From contig JAHQVL010000052.1 in the NCBI GenBank assembly GCA_019634345.1, positions 1 to 34,068 of the forward strand: a stretch of 34,068 nt of DNA, given 5' to 3'. Under the pieces are notes generated by a model. That model saw nothing but the letters and a program-made list of their open reading frames with translations, ran no database searches and had not been told where the DNA came from. The position numbers and the translations under genes were made by a program. Below are positions 25,063 to 32,539 of this stretch, piece by piece (position 1 is the first letter of the stretch; every line of letters begins with the position of its first letter). This DNA comes from Rhodothermaceae bacterium. GTDB lineage: Bacteria; Bacteroidota; Rhodothermia; Rhodothermales; JAHQVL01.

Positions 25063-25098
25063 ATGCCCACCTGTTCTCCCCGAGATATAGGTGGGCAT
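25063..25098. terminator. Second tandem hairpin (10-bp perfect stem)
   Basis: ATGCCCACCT (25063-25072) and AGGTGGGCAT (25089-25098) are perfect complements with a 16-base loop, two bases after the first hairpin. No long T-run follows, so it may be a partial attenuator or a 3'-end stability structure rather than a full terminator. Confidence 0.55.
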
Positions 25099-25282
25099 GT
25101 AGGGTCTCACAATAAACCAGGAGCCAAAGTGGATACAAATTGTGCTGAGTTGACGAGTATTTGAACCATGCTTAGATACGTAGACCATAACACACACTTA
25201 TATATTCCTTCATGATAACATCTAACTAAATACGCCAATAATAATCGAACCTAATTGTCGCTGAATCCATATATTACTCACC

Positions 25283-25555
25283 ATGAATGCCACCATCGAT
25301 ACACATTTTATCCCACGATTCAATCCATTGTTCGATGTGTATTTCGTCAGTGAGGCTTCTTGTATCTTCTTTGCAGATGAATACCCTCACCCCTTTCAAT
25401 ATATTACCGATCCCGCCATCTATAACATCCTGAGCTTTGTAAATAACAAAAGGAGTCTTTTAGAAATTGCAAAGAAGTCAGGGAATCATTCTATCGACCA
25501 AATTATTCACCTTTTTTCTAATCTCCATGAACAGCAATTGGTCATTTCTGCGTGA
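25283..25555 (+). CDS. RiPP recognition element (N-terminal part of a split cyclodehydratase)
   Basis: A 90-residue ORF. Its segments (RFNPLFDVYFVSE, PAIYNILSFVNNKRSLLEIAKKSG, IIHLFSNLHEQQLVI) match the winged-helix, PqqD-like leader-binding region at the N terminus of TOMM cyclodehydratase proteins, where the usual text is hydrophobic strand, LDG-type turn, helices and a final glycine-like LV. It should bind the precursor's leader. In known fused proteins this region continues directly into the E1-like domain. Here it stops at TGA (25553-25555) and the continuation is in the +1 frame. The gene is separated from the precursor by 285 bases. Function depends on whether the split parts associate or a fused product is made. 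Confidence 0.72.
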   Translation: MNATIDTHFIPRFNPLFDVYFVSEASCIFFADEYPHPFQYITDPAIYNILSFVNNKRSLLEIAKKSGNHSIDQIIHLFSNLHEQQLVISA

Positions 25556-26426
25556 CTCTTCTAACAAGGAGCGTTTCCTAAGAAGATATCTTCGGCACTA
25601 CGGCGTTTCTTTCGAACAGGCAAAGCAGTTATTAGAACAGACCACAATTAGACTTGAACCTCTGATACGAATAGACCTCAAGTATCTCAAGGATTTCTTT
25701 GATACAATAGGTATCAAGGTTTCTAACAAAGAAGCAGATATCACCCTATCAATTACCAACTCCTTTCTGGCCTCTGAGGATCATGATGCTATAATTAAAC
25801 ACAGCCTGGCAGCTAAGTCTTTCTGCCTGCCTGTTCAAGCCGATATCGTTTCTATTGTCGGTCCTTACATAGATCCTTCATCTGACTTCTGCTGGGACTG
25901 TTTCAAGTCCAATCTGAACCGCCAAAACGGAGTAGAGCAAGCCCTTACGAACATTCTGCCACCCGATACACCTGTTGCTGAACAGGTTCACTTACCTCCT
26001 TTGATAGCGAACTCCCTTCTGAATCATGTTGCGCGATGCCTCCTGCGTTTCATCCTAACACCAGAAAGATATAAAGCAAACCACACTCTGTTTGTATCAA
26101 ACAATGCGATCGGAGAAGAAGAAACGCTTGAATATGTCCGATGGGCAAGATGCACCCACTGCCGTAATAAACCCCAAGAAACAGGATATGTCAGGCCTGG
26201 GATAGACCTCCATCAAACCCTCGGAGACATTGAGGCCTCAGCGAATCAAGAAACGCTAGAGCAAAACGTAGAGGCACTCAAAACCATTACAAATCCCTAC
26301 ACCGGGGTTCTTAAAACATTATCGCCTGTTACATCCAGGGATTCAAAAGCCGGCCTGTTTATGGCTGTTTCTCGTCATCCTTTTTACAACTACCTGCCAA
26401 GTGAATTATCATCTGAACGTTCTTAA
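25527..26426 (+). CDS. E1-like zinc domain and start of YcaO domain (middle part of split cyclodehydratase)
   Basis: 299 residues from ATG 25527, overlapping the recognition-domain ORF by 29 bases in the +1 frame. Starts as far upstream as 25467 are open but read through the preceding ORF. Residues about 15-235 correspond to the E1-like/ocin-ThiF domain, with intact zinc ligands Cys122-WD-Cys125 and Cys209-TH-Cys212. From about residue 250 the YcaO domain begins (NPYTGVLKTLSPV). It ends at TAA (26424-26426), mid-YcaO, and continues in the +1 frame of the next ORF. Residues 8-30 directly continue the sense of the preceding ORF, so one ancestral protein is likely. No Shine-Dalgarno precedes the ATG. 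Confidence 0.72.
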   Translation: MNSNWSFLRDSSNKERFLRRYLRHYGVSFEQAKQLLEQTTIRLEPLIRIDLKYLKDFFDTIGIKVSNKEADITLSITNSFLASEDHDAIIKHSLAAKSFCLPVQADIVSIVGPYIDPSSDFCWDCFKSNLNRQNGVEQALTNILPPDTPVAEQVHLPPLIANSLLNHVARCLLRFILTPERYKANHTLFVSNNAIGEEETLEYVRWARCTHCRNKPQETGYVRPGIDLHQTLGDIEASANQETLEQNVEALKTITNPYTGVLKTLSPVTSRDSKAGLFMAVSRHPFYNYLPSELSSERS

Positions 26427-27375
26427 CGATCTCCACTTCAATGCAAACCGGCAAAGTTCTGCATTGGGCACTAATCCTTCTCGGACGCTTGTTCGAGCAG
26501 GAAATGAGGCCTATGAAAAATGTGCAACTGCCTACCGAGGAGATGAAGGATACAAGGTATCTTCGTGGAGAGACTTGGCGCCTGATGCATTAAAAAACAC
26601 AACGATATTTCCATTGACGCTAGATGAAGAACACGATATCGATGAACTACCGGACAATGAGCCTATTGCATGGGTACCAGCCTGGAGCCTCACGCATGAG
26701 AAGATTCGGTGGATCCCAGCAGCGCATTGTTATTTTGGGTTTCCTTCAGGATTAAAGTATGTCCAGGGCCATACCCGTGGACTGGCGGCAGGACCGTCAC
26801 TTACGTTTGCCATCTATAAAGGGTTAGCAGAATTGATTGAAACACTCGGCACGAGAAGATGGCGCTTGAGCTCTGATGCCCCCCCTGAAGTGAATCTATC
26901 AAGTTTTAATGACGAGCTCTTTAATACAATAGCATCCGATCATAAAGAAAAGGGGCGAGAATTATGGGTCTTAGATATAAGCAGCCATTTAAATCTGCCG
27001 TTCTTCGCCTTTGTTGCTGTATCCTATGGCCCTAAACAAAAAACAGTCTTACAAGGCACAGCCGCCAGTCACACACCAGAGAAGGCGATTCGTTCTGCAC
27101 TCTTAGAATGCACCCAGATGCTACCAAATTTGATGTTGTCTCAACAAGAGCAGGTTGCATCACGCTCGGTTGCCCAAAAGCTAGAACCGTTTCAGGAACG
27201 AGGATCCGAAAAACGTACTGCGGGCTCCTATGAAGGCAACGTTCAGGATTCGCAATCTATATATGACTTGGTACAGCAACTTTCTGGACAGAACATTGAA
27301 GTAATCGTAAAAGATCTGACAAGAGTGGAAGTGCCTATTTCTGTTGCCCGTGTTATGTTTCATATGAATGAGTAA
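26401..27375 (+). CDS. YcaO domain, divergent C-terminal part of split cyclodehydratase
   Basis: 324 residues from GTG 26401, overlapping the previous ORF by 26 bases. YcaO cyclodehydratases use ATP to make azolines. Matches here: Glu36 and Glu39 in NEAYEK (family SAlxEAxER), GLAAG...AIYKGLAELIE (family AxG...EAilqGllElxERD), Glu236 and Gln239 in ECTQM (family ExxQ) and the final DLTRVEVPISVARV strand. Missing or changed: the GKG loop (reads SSALGT), ER becomes EK, ERD becomes ETL, and the protein ends at residue 324 without the usual about 35-residue tail with a Pro-rich (PxPxP) end. The catalytic state is therefore doubtful; it may be decaying, or a noncanonical member. Confidence 0.72.
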   Translation: MNYHLNVLNDLHFNANRQSSALGTNPSRTLVRAGNEAYEKCATAYRGDEGYKVSSWRDLAPDALKNTTIFPLTLDEEHDIDELPDNEPIAWVPAWSLTHEKIRWIPAAHCYFGFPSGLKYVQGHTRGLAAGPSLTFAIYKGLAELIETLGTRRWRLSSDAPPEVNLSSFNDELFNTIASDHKEKGRELWVLDISSHLNLPFFAFVAVSYGPKQKTVLQGTAASHTPEKAIRSALLECTQMLPNLMLSQQEQVASRSVAQKLEPFQERGSEKRTAGSYEGNVQDSQSIYDLVQQLSGQNIEVIVKDLTRVEVPISVARVMFHMNE

Positions 27376-27388
27376 CTGTTTCGCCTGA

Positions 27389-28123
27389 CTACTCCTCATC
27401 ATCAAATAGCCCTTCTCGGTAGGCCTTCGCAACAGCCTCAATACCAGAACTTACATGCAGTTTCCGGTAAACATTACGAACGTGTGAATCTACCGTGTGA
27501 TAGCTTAAAAATAGCTCGTGCGCGATTTGTTTGTGAGCCAATCCATTACCCATGTGATAGAGAATTTCTTTTTCTCGAGGCGTAAGGCCATAATCTTTCT
27601 TGTCGCCACCATCGATTGGCGTTTTTTTTTCCTCCCGTTTCAGTTCTTCAATATCCTTCGTCGTAAAATATTTAAGAACCTTCCGAGCTACCGTTGGAGG
27701 CATTAAGGCACCTCCTTTATGCGTTTCTTGAACAACGCTTACAATTCTATCCAGGTCGGCTTCTTTTGTCAGATACCCCGATGCGCCCGATTGAAGTGCT
27801 GTAAAGATAAGCTCTTCATTGTCTTCAACGGTGAGAATAACAATAGGAATAAGCGGAAACTTTTCTTTCAGATGTCTTAAACCCTCTATACCATTTTTTC
27901 CTGGTAAATTATAATCCATCAGCACCAGGTCTGGAGCCTCCCAACCACGTTTTTTTGCAATTACTTTTTCAAGAGATTCATAGCTTGAAAACGATGCAGC
28001 GCAAGACATACTGGGCTCTGAGTCAAGTATATAAGCAATTGTTTCACGAAATCCTGAGTGATCTTCGACGATCCAGACCTTTATTACCGTATCCGTTTCA
28101 GTATCAATAGCTTGACTTTCCAT
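27389..28123 (-). CDS. NarL/LuxR-type response regulator
   Basis: A 244-residue regulator (from ATG 28123; a GTG at 28156 would add 11 residues). The receiver domain has the acidic VEDH, the phospho-acceptor in LVLMDYNLPGKNG, the Thr in VILTVED and Lys in YLTKEAD. The C-terminal LuxR helix-turn-helix is LTPREKEILYHMGNG...IAHELFLSYHTVDSHVRNVYRKL. It stops 13 bases from the end of the divergent YcaO ORF on the opposite strand. The cognate sensor kinase gene lies just upstream (42 bases to this ATG), so the two form a standard pair. The target genes are not known. Confidence 0.92.
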   Translation of the reverse strand: MESQAIDTETDTVIKVWIVEDHSGFRETIAYILDSEPSMSCAASFSSYESLEKVIAKKRGWEAPDLVLMDYNLPGKNGIEGLRHLKEKFPLIPIVILTVEDNEELIFTALQSGASGYLTKEADLDRIVSVVQETHKGGALMPPTVARKVLKYFTTKDIEELKREEKKTPIDGGDKKDYGLTPREKEILYHMGNGLAHKQIAHELFLSYHTVDSHVRNVYRKLHVSSGIEAVAKAYREGLFDDEE

Positions 28124-28165
28124 AGTGTTTTGAGATCTAAGAAAACAGTACAACACTATAAGGCA

Positions 28166-31100
28166 TCAGGCCCATGAAATGCCATCACGAATATCCGCTA
28201 ATTTTATCGACAATCCGACGAGTGTACCCTGGCCAATTTTGCTCTCAATTTTAAGTTTTGCTTTCATTTCATTCGCCCGATCTCTGAAGTTCTTTAACCC
28301 ATTTCCTGAACTAACGGTACTTTGATCGAACCCAACGCCGTTATCTTTCACATTAAAAGCAAACCGCTCATTTTCACAATGCACCAGAATCTCAATCTTG
28401 CTCGCTTCTGAGTGCTTTTGTGCATTATGAAGTGCCTCTTTGAAAATGAGCAGTATGTGGCGGCGTGCTTCCATCTTCACAGGCATATCTGGAATTTCGG
28501 ACACCACCTTGCATTTGACAACAGGTAGGGATGACGCATTATCAGCCAGTTGCTCCATTCTTGCAACGAGTGCCTGCAACGTATCAAACTCAACATTAAC
28601 TACCCAAACCGTATCCTTCAAATCCTGCACTAGTTGCCTTGCCGTAATGGCCATGTATTTTAGTCGTTTGACCAGCGTTTTGTCCACTTGTTTACGCACG
28701 AGAATGTCCATGAATAAGGCAATACTATTCAATGAACTTCCAATATCATCATGCAAGTCCCTTGAAATTTGCTGGCGGGTTCGCTCTACTTGCAAAAGAT
28801 GATACACCCTATACCTGTGCGCAGACCATGCAATGGTTATAATGAACACTGAGACTAATGTTATGAACCACCACGTCTGCCAATAAGGACGGTCTATTAT
28901 AAATGTGAGGGAGGCCCCTTGCTCATTCCATACACCGTCGCTGTTTGCTGCTCTAACACGAAACACATAAGTACCTGGTGCTAAATTTGTATAATTGGCA
29001 AATCGCTGGGTACTTGTAGCTCTGATCCACTCTCTATCAATTCCTTCCAATTGATAAGAGTATACATTTTCATTAGGCGTAGCATAGTGTAGCCCGCTAA
29101 AATGGACCCTCAGATAGTTCTCATCATATTTTAAGTCAACAACTTTTTTATGCGTGAAAGATGTATCGCTTATGATCGGCTCATTATATAAGTCAACTCC
29201 TGTAATAACAACTTTGGGAGCACGCTCGTCTATAAAGATGGATGAAGGGTCAAAGGAAACTAGCCCATTTTTTGTGCCAAAATAAATGGTGCCGTCCGAA
29301 TCAGAATGGCATGCATTCTCAAAAAAATAGTTACTCGAAAGCCCATCTCGCTCTGTGAACTTATAGAAGATTTCTTCATTAGTATCAAAGAAAGCAAAAC
29401 CATTATAGGTGCCAACCCATAAATTGCCAGAGACATCGACCTGTATACAACTTACTGAGTTATGAGGAAGTCCATCATTCACTGAATACCGCTTTACCCT
29501 ATCAAGCTCAGGTGTTAACTGGAGCAAACCTTCACCAAGAGTACCAATCCATATGTCTGCATTATCATCTTCTTGGATGGTTAAAATGTACTCATATTTA
29601 AGACTTGACGAGTCTTGTAAATCATAGTGAGTAACTTGCCCGGGGTTGGAATTTAGATCTAAACTATTCACCCCCCCGCCGTAGGTACCAATCCATAATG
29701 TTTCATTGAACTTAGATGGTAATAGGGGCCAGACTGAATAAGAACTTAACTCCTCCTTAATCGAACGAGATGAATCGATCTGTGCTACATCATTGTCTTT
29801 CTCTAAAGAGACCAGCCCTTCTTCAGTTGCGCCAAGCCAAATGTGCCCTTTATTATCCTCAATTATTGAATGCATATAAATGCCTTCTAGTGCCTTTTTG
29901 AACTCAAGGGCACCCAGCTCGAAATCCAAATTTCCGGAATTCAACTCTGCGTATTCAATACCAATTTCAGTAACAACCCAAAGTATACCTGAGTTGCTTT
30001 CTTCGATAGCCCATATCTCTCCAGAGCCTATTGAAGAATTAGTGCTTGCATCATTTCCCAGGGAAATAATACGACCAGTAATATCATCCAACACATTGAG
30101 TCCTCCACCATTGGTACCAATCCAAACCAAATTTTTGAATCTGTCAGAAGCTCGCACAGAAAGCACTTCTGGGTGAGAAAGGGTATATCCGGTCGCATCT
30201 GGAGATTGTCCGTATGAAGAAAAAGCCTTATAGGGTATTTGTTTGTATAGCCCTTGTCCCCACAGACTAACCCAAAGTAATCCAGATTGATCGATATGTA
30301 AGTCATAAATAGATTCTAACTCATCATTTGGATGCAATAAGGAATTATAAAATTGTATTTCTTCCCACACCTCAGACTCTTTATTATAACTCCAAACTTC
30401 CCCGCTCCTTACACCAATCAGGATAGTCTCTTCGGAAGCTGATGCTACCGTAGTTACCTGCTTTATGTCATCCTCCCCAGTCGAAAAAGGAAACTCAACT
30501 TTTTTGTATCTCTTCCTGTCAACAGAGAAAGTATACAGTCCATCATGAGTCCCCATCCATAGGATATTTTTTTCATCCAGATATAATGAACGGATAAAAT
30601 CTTTACTTGCATTATCACCTATTTGAGACAAATTGGGCCAATATGTAAAAGAATCACTCGAATAGTCATAGCTACATAAACCATCCCTTGTCCCAACCCA
30701 CAAGGTTTGTTGGTCATCAAAGACAAGAGATGTCACTAAATCTCCACAAAGAGAAAGAGAGTCAGTTGAATTGTGCCTATATCGTTGAACTGCAGTTGAG
30801 CTTAGCTCTATGCGATTTAACCCCTTCTCAGTTCCTACCCATAAAGAAGTTGAATCTAACTGCGCAATCGCAAATACGTTATCATAACTTAAGGTCTCAA
30901 TGTCCGTTGAGTCACTGTAATATTGCGTTTCCTCCATCGTCACAGGATCCAACATAACGAGCCCTTCAAAACCACCTACCCAAATATTTCCAAGAACGTC
31001 CTCGAAGAGTTCTCCGACATTGACAATGGATGATTTTAAAGAGTCTGAAACGCCAAGGAAAAAGGGCACAAAGTCATACCCGTCATAACGGACAAGCCCC

Positions 31101-31309
31101 TGATCTGTACCTACCCATATGAACCCCTGCGAATCTTGCAAAAGAGCGCGTGCCCTATTCGAAGGCAGCCCATCTTGAACTGTAAAGTTGTCAAAGGAGG
31201 TATAAGAAGCGTGTTGTTGAGCGTGTCCTTCTCTTTCCAGAAAACCGCAATACATCCAAACAAGCACAAAAAGGATCGCTCTCCAAGCACAACGTGCAGA
31301 GCATTTCAT
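28166..31309 (-). CDS. Sensor kinase: signal peptide, propeller repeats, Y_Y_Y, HisKA_3, HATPase
   Basis: A 1047-residue membrane histidine kinase of the extracellular-propeller type, common in Bacteroidota-like bacteria. An N-terminal signal peptide ends near residue 30. About fourteen two-component-regulator propeller repeats (e.g. GLVRYDGYDF, LWVGTYGGGVN, DIWIGTLGEG) form the sensor domain. A Y_Y_Y domain follows (about residues 715-810, e.g. YSYQLEGIDREWI, NLAPGTYVFRVRAANSDG). One membrane helix (about 815-840) leads to HisKA_3 with His853 in SRDLHDDIGSS, then HATPase (DNGVGFD, GNGLKNF, GQGT). The HisKA_3/NarL pairing matches the downstream regulator. Such sensors often detect glycan fragments, so a carbohydrate ligand is plausible, but the ligand is unknown. 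Confidence 0.93.
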   Translation of the reverse strand: MKCSARCAWRAILFVLVWMYCGFLEREGHAQQHASYTSFDNFTVQDGLPSNRARALLQDSQGFIWVGTDQGLVRYDGYDFVPFFLGVSDSLKSSIVNVGELFEDVLGNIWVGGFEGLVMLDPVTMEETQYYSDSTDIETLSYDNVFAIAQLDSTSLWVGTEKGLNRIELSSTAVQRYRHNSTDSLSLCGDLVTSLVFDDQQTLWVGTRDGLCSYDYSSDSFTYWPNLSQIGDNASKDFIRSLYLDEKNILWMGTHDGLYTFSVDRKRYKKVEFPFSTGEDDIKQVTTVASASEETILIGVRSGEVWSYNKESEVWEEIQFYNSLLHPNDELESIYDLHIDQSGLLWVSLWGQGLYKQIPYKAFSSYGQSPDATGYTLSHPEVLSVRASDRFKNLVWIGTNGGGLNVLDDITGRIISLGNDASTNSSIGSGEIWAIEESNSGILWVVTEIGIEYAELNSGNLDFELGALEFKKALEGIYMHSIIEDNKGHIWLGATEEGLVSLEKDNDVAQIDSSRSIKEELSSYSVWPLLPSKFNETLWIGTYGGGVNSLDLNSNPGQVTHYDLQDSSSLKYEYILTIQEDDNADIWIGTLGEGLLQLTPELDRVKRYSVNDGLPHNSVSCIQVDVSGNLWVGTYNGFAFFDTNEEIFYKFTERDGLSSNYFFENACHSDSDGTIYFGTKNGLVSFDPSSIFIDERAPKVVITGVDLYNEPIISDTSFTHKKVVDLKYDENYLRVHFSGLHYATPNENVYSYQLEGIDREWIRATSTQRFANYTNLAPGTYVFRVRAANSDGVWNEQGASLTFIIDRPYWQTWWFITLVSVFIITIAWSAHRYRVYHLLQVERTRQQISRDLHDDIGSSLNSIALFMDILVRKQVDKTLVKRLKYMAITARQLVQDLKDTVWVVNVEFDTLQALVARMEQLADNASSLPVVKCKVVSEIPDMPVKMEARRHILLIFKEALHNAQKHSEASKIEILVHCENERFAFNVKDNGVGFDQSTVSSGNGLKNFRDRANEMKAKLKIESKIGQGTLVGLSIKLADIRDGISWA

Positions 31310-31410
31310 TTAAGAGACGGAGAACATAAGGTGATAGCGTAACAGTTCTCTTAATATAACGAAGTAAATCCAGGCAAGTCCAATTAAGAGCCAACTCACC
31401 CAATGAACAA
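31310..31410. other. Leader region of the sensor kinase gene with a copy of a 24-base flank repeat
   Basis: No gene is seen in these bases. A segment at 31358-31381 matches 31809-31832 at 20 of 24 positions, as a direct repeat flanking the 42-base repeat array. The kinase promoter should lie here too. Confidence 0.5.
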
Positions 31411-31746
31411 TCCCATCGGCACCCGTTTTTGTGACAAGTCGCCGGCAATCAATCCGATCCGCACCCGTTTTTGTGGCAGGTCGGCGACAAGTATTACCAT
31501 CCGCACCCGTTTTTGTGACAAGTCGGTGACAAGTATTCCCATCCGCACCCGTTTTTGTGACAGGTCGGTGACAAGTATTCCCATCCGCACCCGTTTTTGT
31601 GACAGGTCAGTGACAAGTATTCCCATCGGCACCCGTTTTTGTGACCAGTCGCCGGCAATCGGCCCCATCGGCACCCGTTTTTGTGACCAGTTGCCGGCAA
31701 TCAGTCCCATCGGCAACCGTTTTTGTGACCAGTCGCCGGCAATCGG
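31411..31746. repeat. Eight tandem 42-bp repeats
   Basis: Eight head-to-tail units of exactly 42 bases. All contain the core CCGTTTTTGTG followed by GCAGG/ACAAG/ACCAG-like bases. Units 1, 6, 7 and 8 (ending GCCGGCAATC) differ from units 2-5 (ending GACAAGTAT), giving two subtypes; 2-5 form an internal block. Because 42 is a multiple of three, both strands read as long repetitive ORFs (14-residue units such as TRFCDQSPAIGPIG or SQKRVPMGPIAGDW), which I do not consider real genes. The array ends about 110 bases downstream (in minus-strand sense) of the tRNA-Gly terminator. Confidence 0.9.
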
Positions 31747-31855
31747 TCCCATTCGAGAGGCTGGTTGTATTAGAGGACCACATTCAGTTGCTGCTGACTT
31801 GATCAGAAAACGAAGTACATCGATGCAAGCCCTGATCACAGAAAGAGAATAGACT
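31747..31855. other. Unassigned stretch between repeat array and tRNA terminator
   Basis: No gene is recognised. A 24-base segment at 31809-31832 resembles the one at 31358-31381 (20 of 24 identical), so the array is bracketed by imperfect direct repeats. Otherwise nothing stands out. Confidence 0.5.
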
Positions 31856-31889
31856 AAAAAAACCCGCATCGGAAAAACCGATGCGGGTT
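31856..31889 (-). terminator. Rho-independent terminator of tRNA-Gly
   Basis: On the minus strand a 12-bp GC-rich stem (AACCCGCATCGG with its complement) around a five-T loop is followed by a run of T's (plus-strand A-tract at 31856-31862). It begins directly after the tRNA CCA end. Confidence 0.92.
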
Positions 31890-31965
31890 TGGAGCGGAAC
31901 ACCGGGCTCGAACCGGCGACCTCAACCTTGGCAAGGTTGCGCTCTACCAACTGAGCTAGTTCCGC
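31890..31965 (-). tRNA. tRNA-Gly (anticodon GCC)
   Basis: Read on the minus strand: acceptor GCGGAAC pairs with GTTCCGC, the D arm is GCTCAGTTGGTAGAGC, the anticodon stem CAACC/GGTTG encloses TTGCCAA (anticodon GCC), the T arm carries GTTCGAGCC-type TTCGA, the discriminator is U, and CCA is encoded. Total 76 bases, all arms intact. Confidence 0.97.
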
Positions 31966-32005
31966 AGGGATGGTGTACAACTAATGCACTGGCAGGCAGG
32001 TTCCA

Positions 32006-32527
32006 CTAAAAACCAATTTGCCGGCGTTGATTTTTCTTCCCCTCTCCCCCTTCTAAAGGCAGTGTATAAAAAACCGAAAGCGGAGCCGCGCCCTGGCTCT
32101 CCCAAAAAGCCGCACTCTCCTGATTCTGGGAAAGCACACCTAATCGCACCCGTTCTGCTCCTTTTTGTACACCCCACCGTTTCACCTGATCAACCAAAGC
32201 CGTTCCTGTTCCTTGTAAGCGATAGTCCGGATACACATAAATGGATGCAATGAACACTTCCAATACATTCCTATATATGGGCAAGTCTTCCCATAAATAC
32301 GCATGGACAAAACCAACCACCCTACCCGCTGCAGTCGCGACCAAAAACAAGTGCGAATCGTCCTCAACCAGCCATCGAAAGTCATTATACCAACGCTCTT
32401 GAGCCCCTTCTGCCAATCGCCATCGTTCATCCATACGTTCATGATCGCGCATCAAGCCTAACCACAGTGCACAAACTGCGGAGGCATCATCAACACCTGC
32501 TACACGAATGGCAATAGATTCGTTCAT
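32006..32527 (-). CDS. GNAT family N-acetyltransferase
   Basis: A 173-residue acetyltransferase of the GCN5 family. Strand 4 and the acetyl-CoA pyrophosphate loop are seen in IASIYVYPDYRLQGTGTALVDQV (YRLQGTG replaces the usual RxxGxG/A). A C-terminal NQESAAFWESQGA is the typical NxxAxxFYxxxGF. It may acetylate an amino group on a small molecule or protein; the substrate is unknown. It begins 12 bases after the stop of the aspartate-semialdehyde dehydrogenase gene, so it is likely the last gene of that operon, 40 bases before the tRNA. Confidence 0.9.
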   Translation of the reverse strand: MNESIAIRVAGVDDASAVCALWLGLMRDHERMDERWRLAEGAQERWYNDFRWLVEDDSHLFLVATAAGRVVGFVHAYLWEDLPIYRNVLEVFIASIYVYPDYRLQGTGTALVDQVKRWGVQKGAERVRLGVLSQNQESAAFWESQGAAPLSVFYTLPLEGGEGKKNQRRQIGF

Positions 32528-32539
32528 GCTGTAGGATTA

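Noticed and set aside
31411..31746. CRISPR array
   Set aside because: The 42-base units are contiguous with no unique spacers, and no cas gene is present.
31890..31965. Mobile element integrated at the tRNA-Gly gene
   Set aside because: The tRNA is intact and no integrase or repeated tRNA 3' end is seen in the window.
31396..31980. A 194-residue minus-strand ORF and a 149-residue plus-strand ORF over the repeat array
   Set aside because: Both follow from the 42-base period being a multiple of three; the minus-strand one also runs through the tRNA and its terminator, and neither has a convincing start context.
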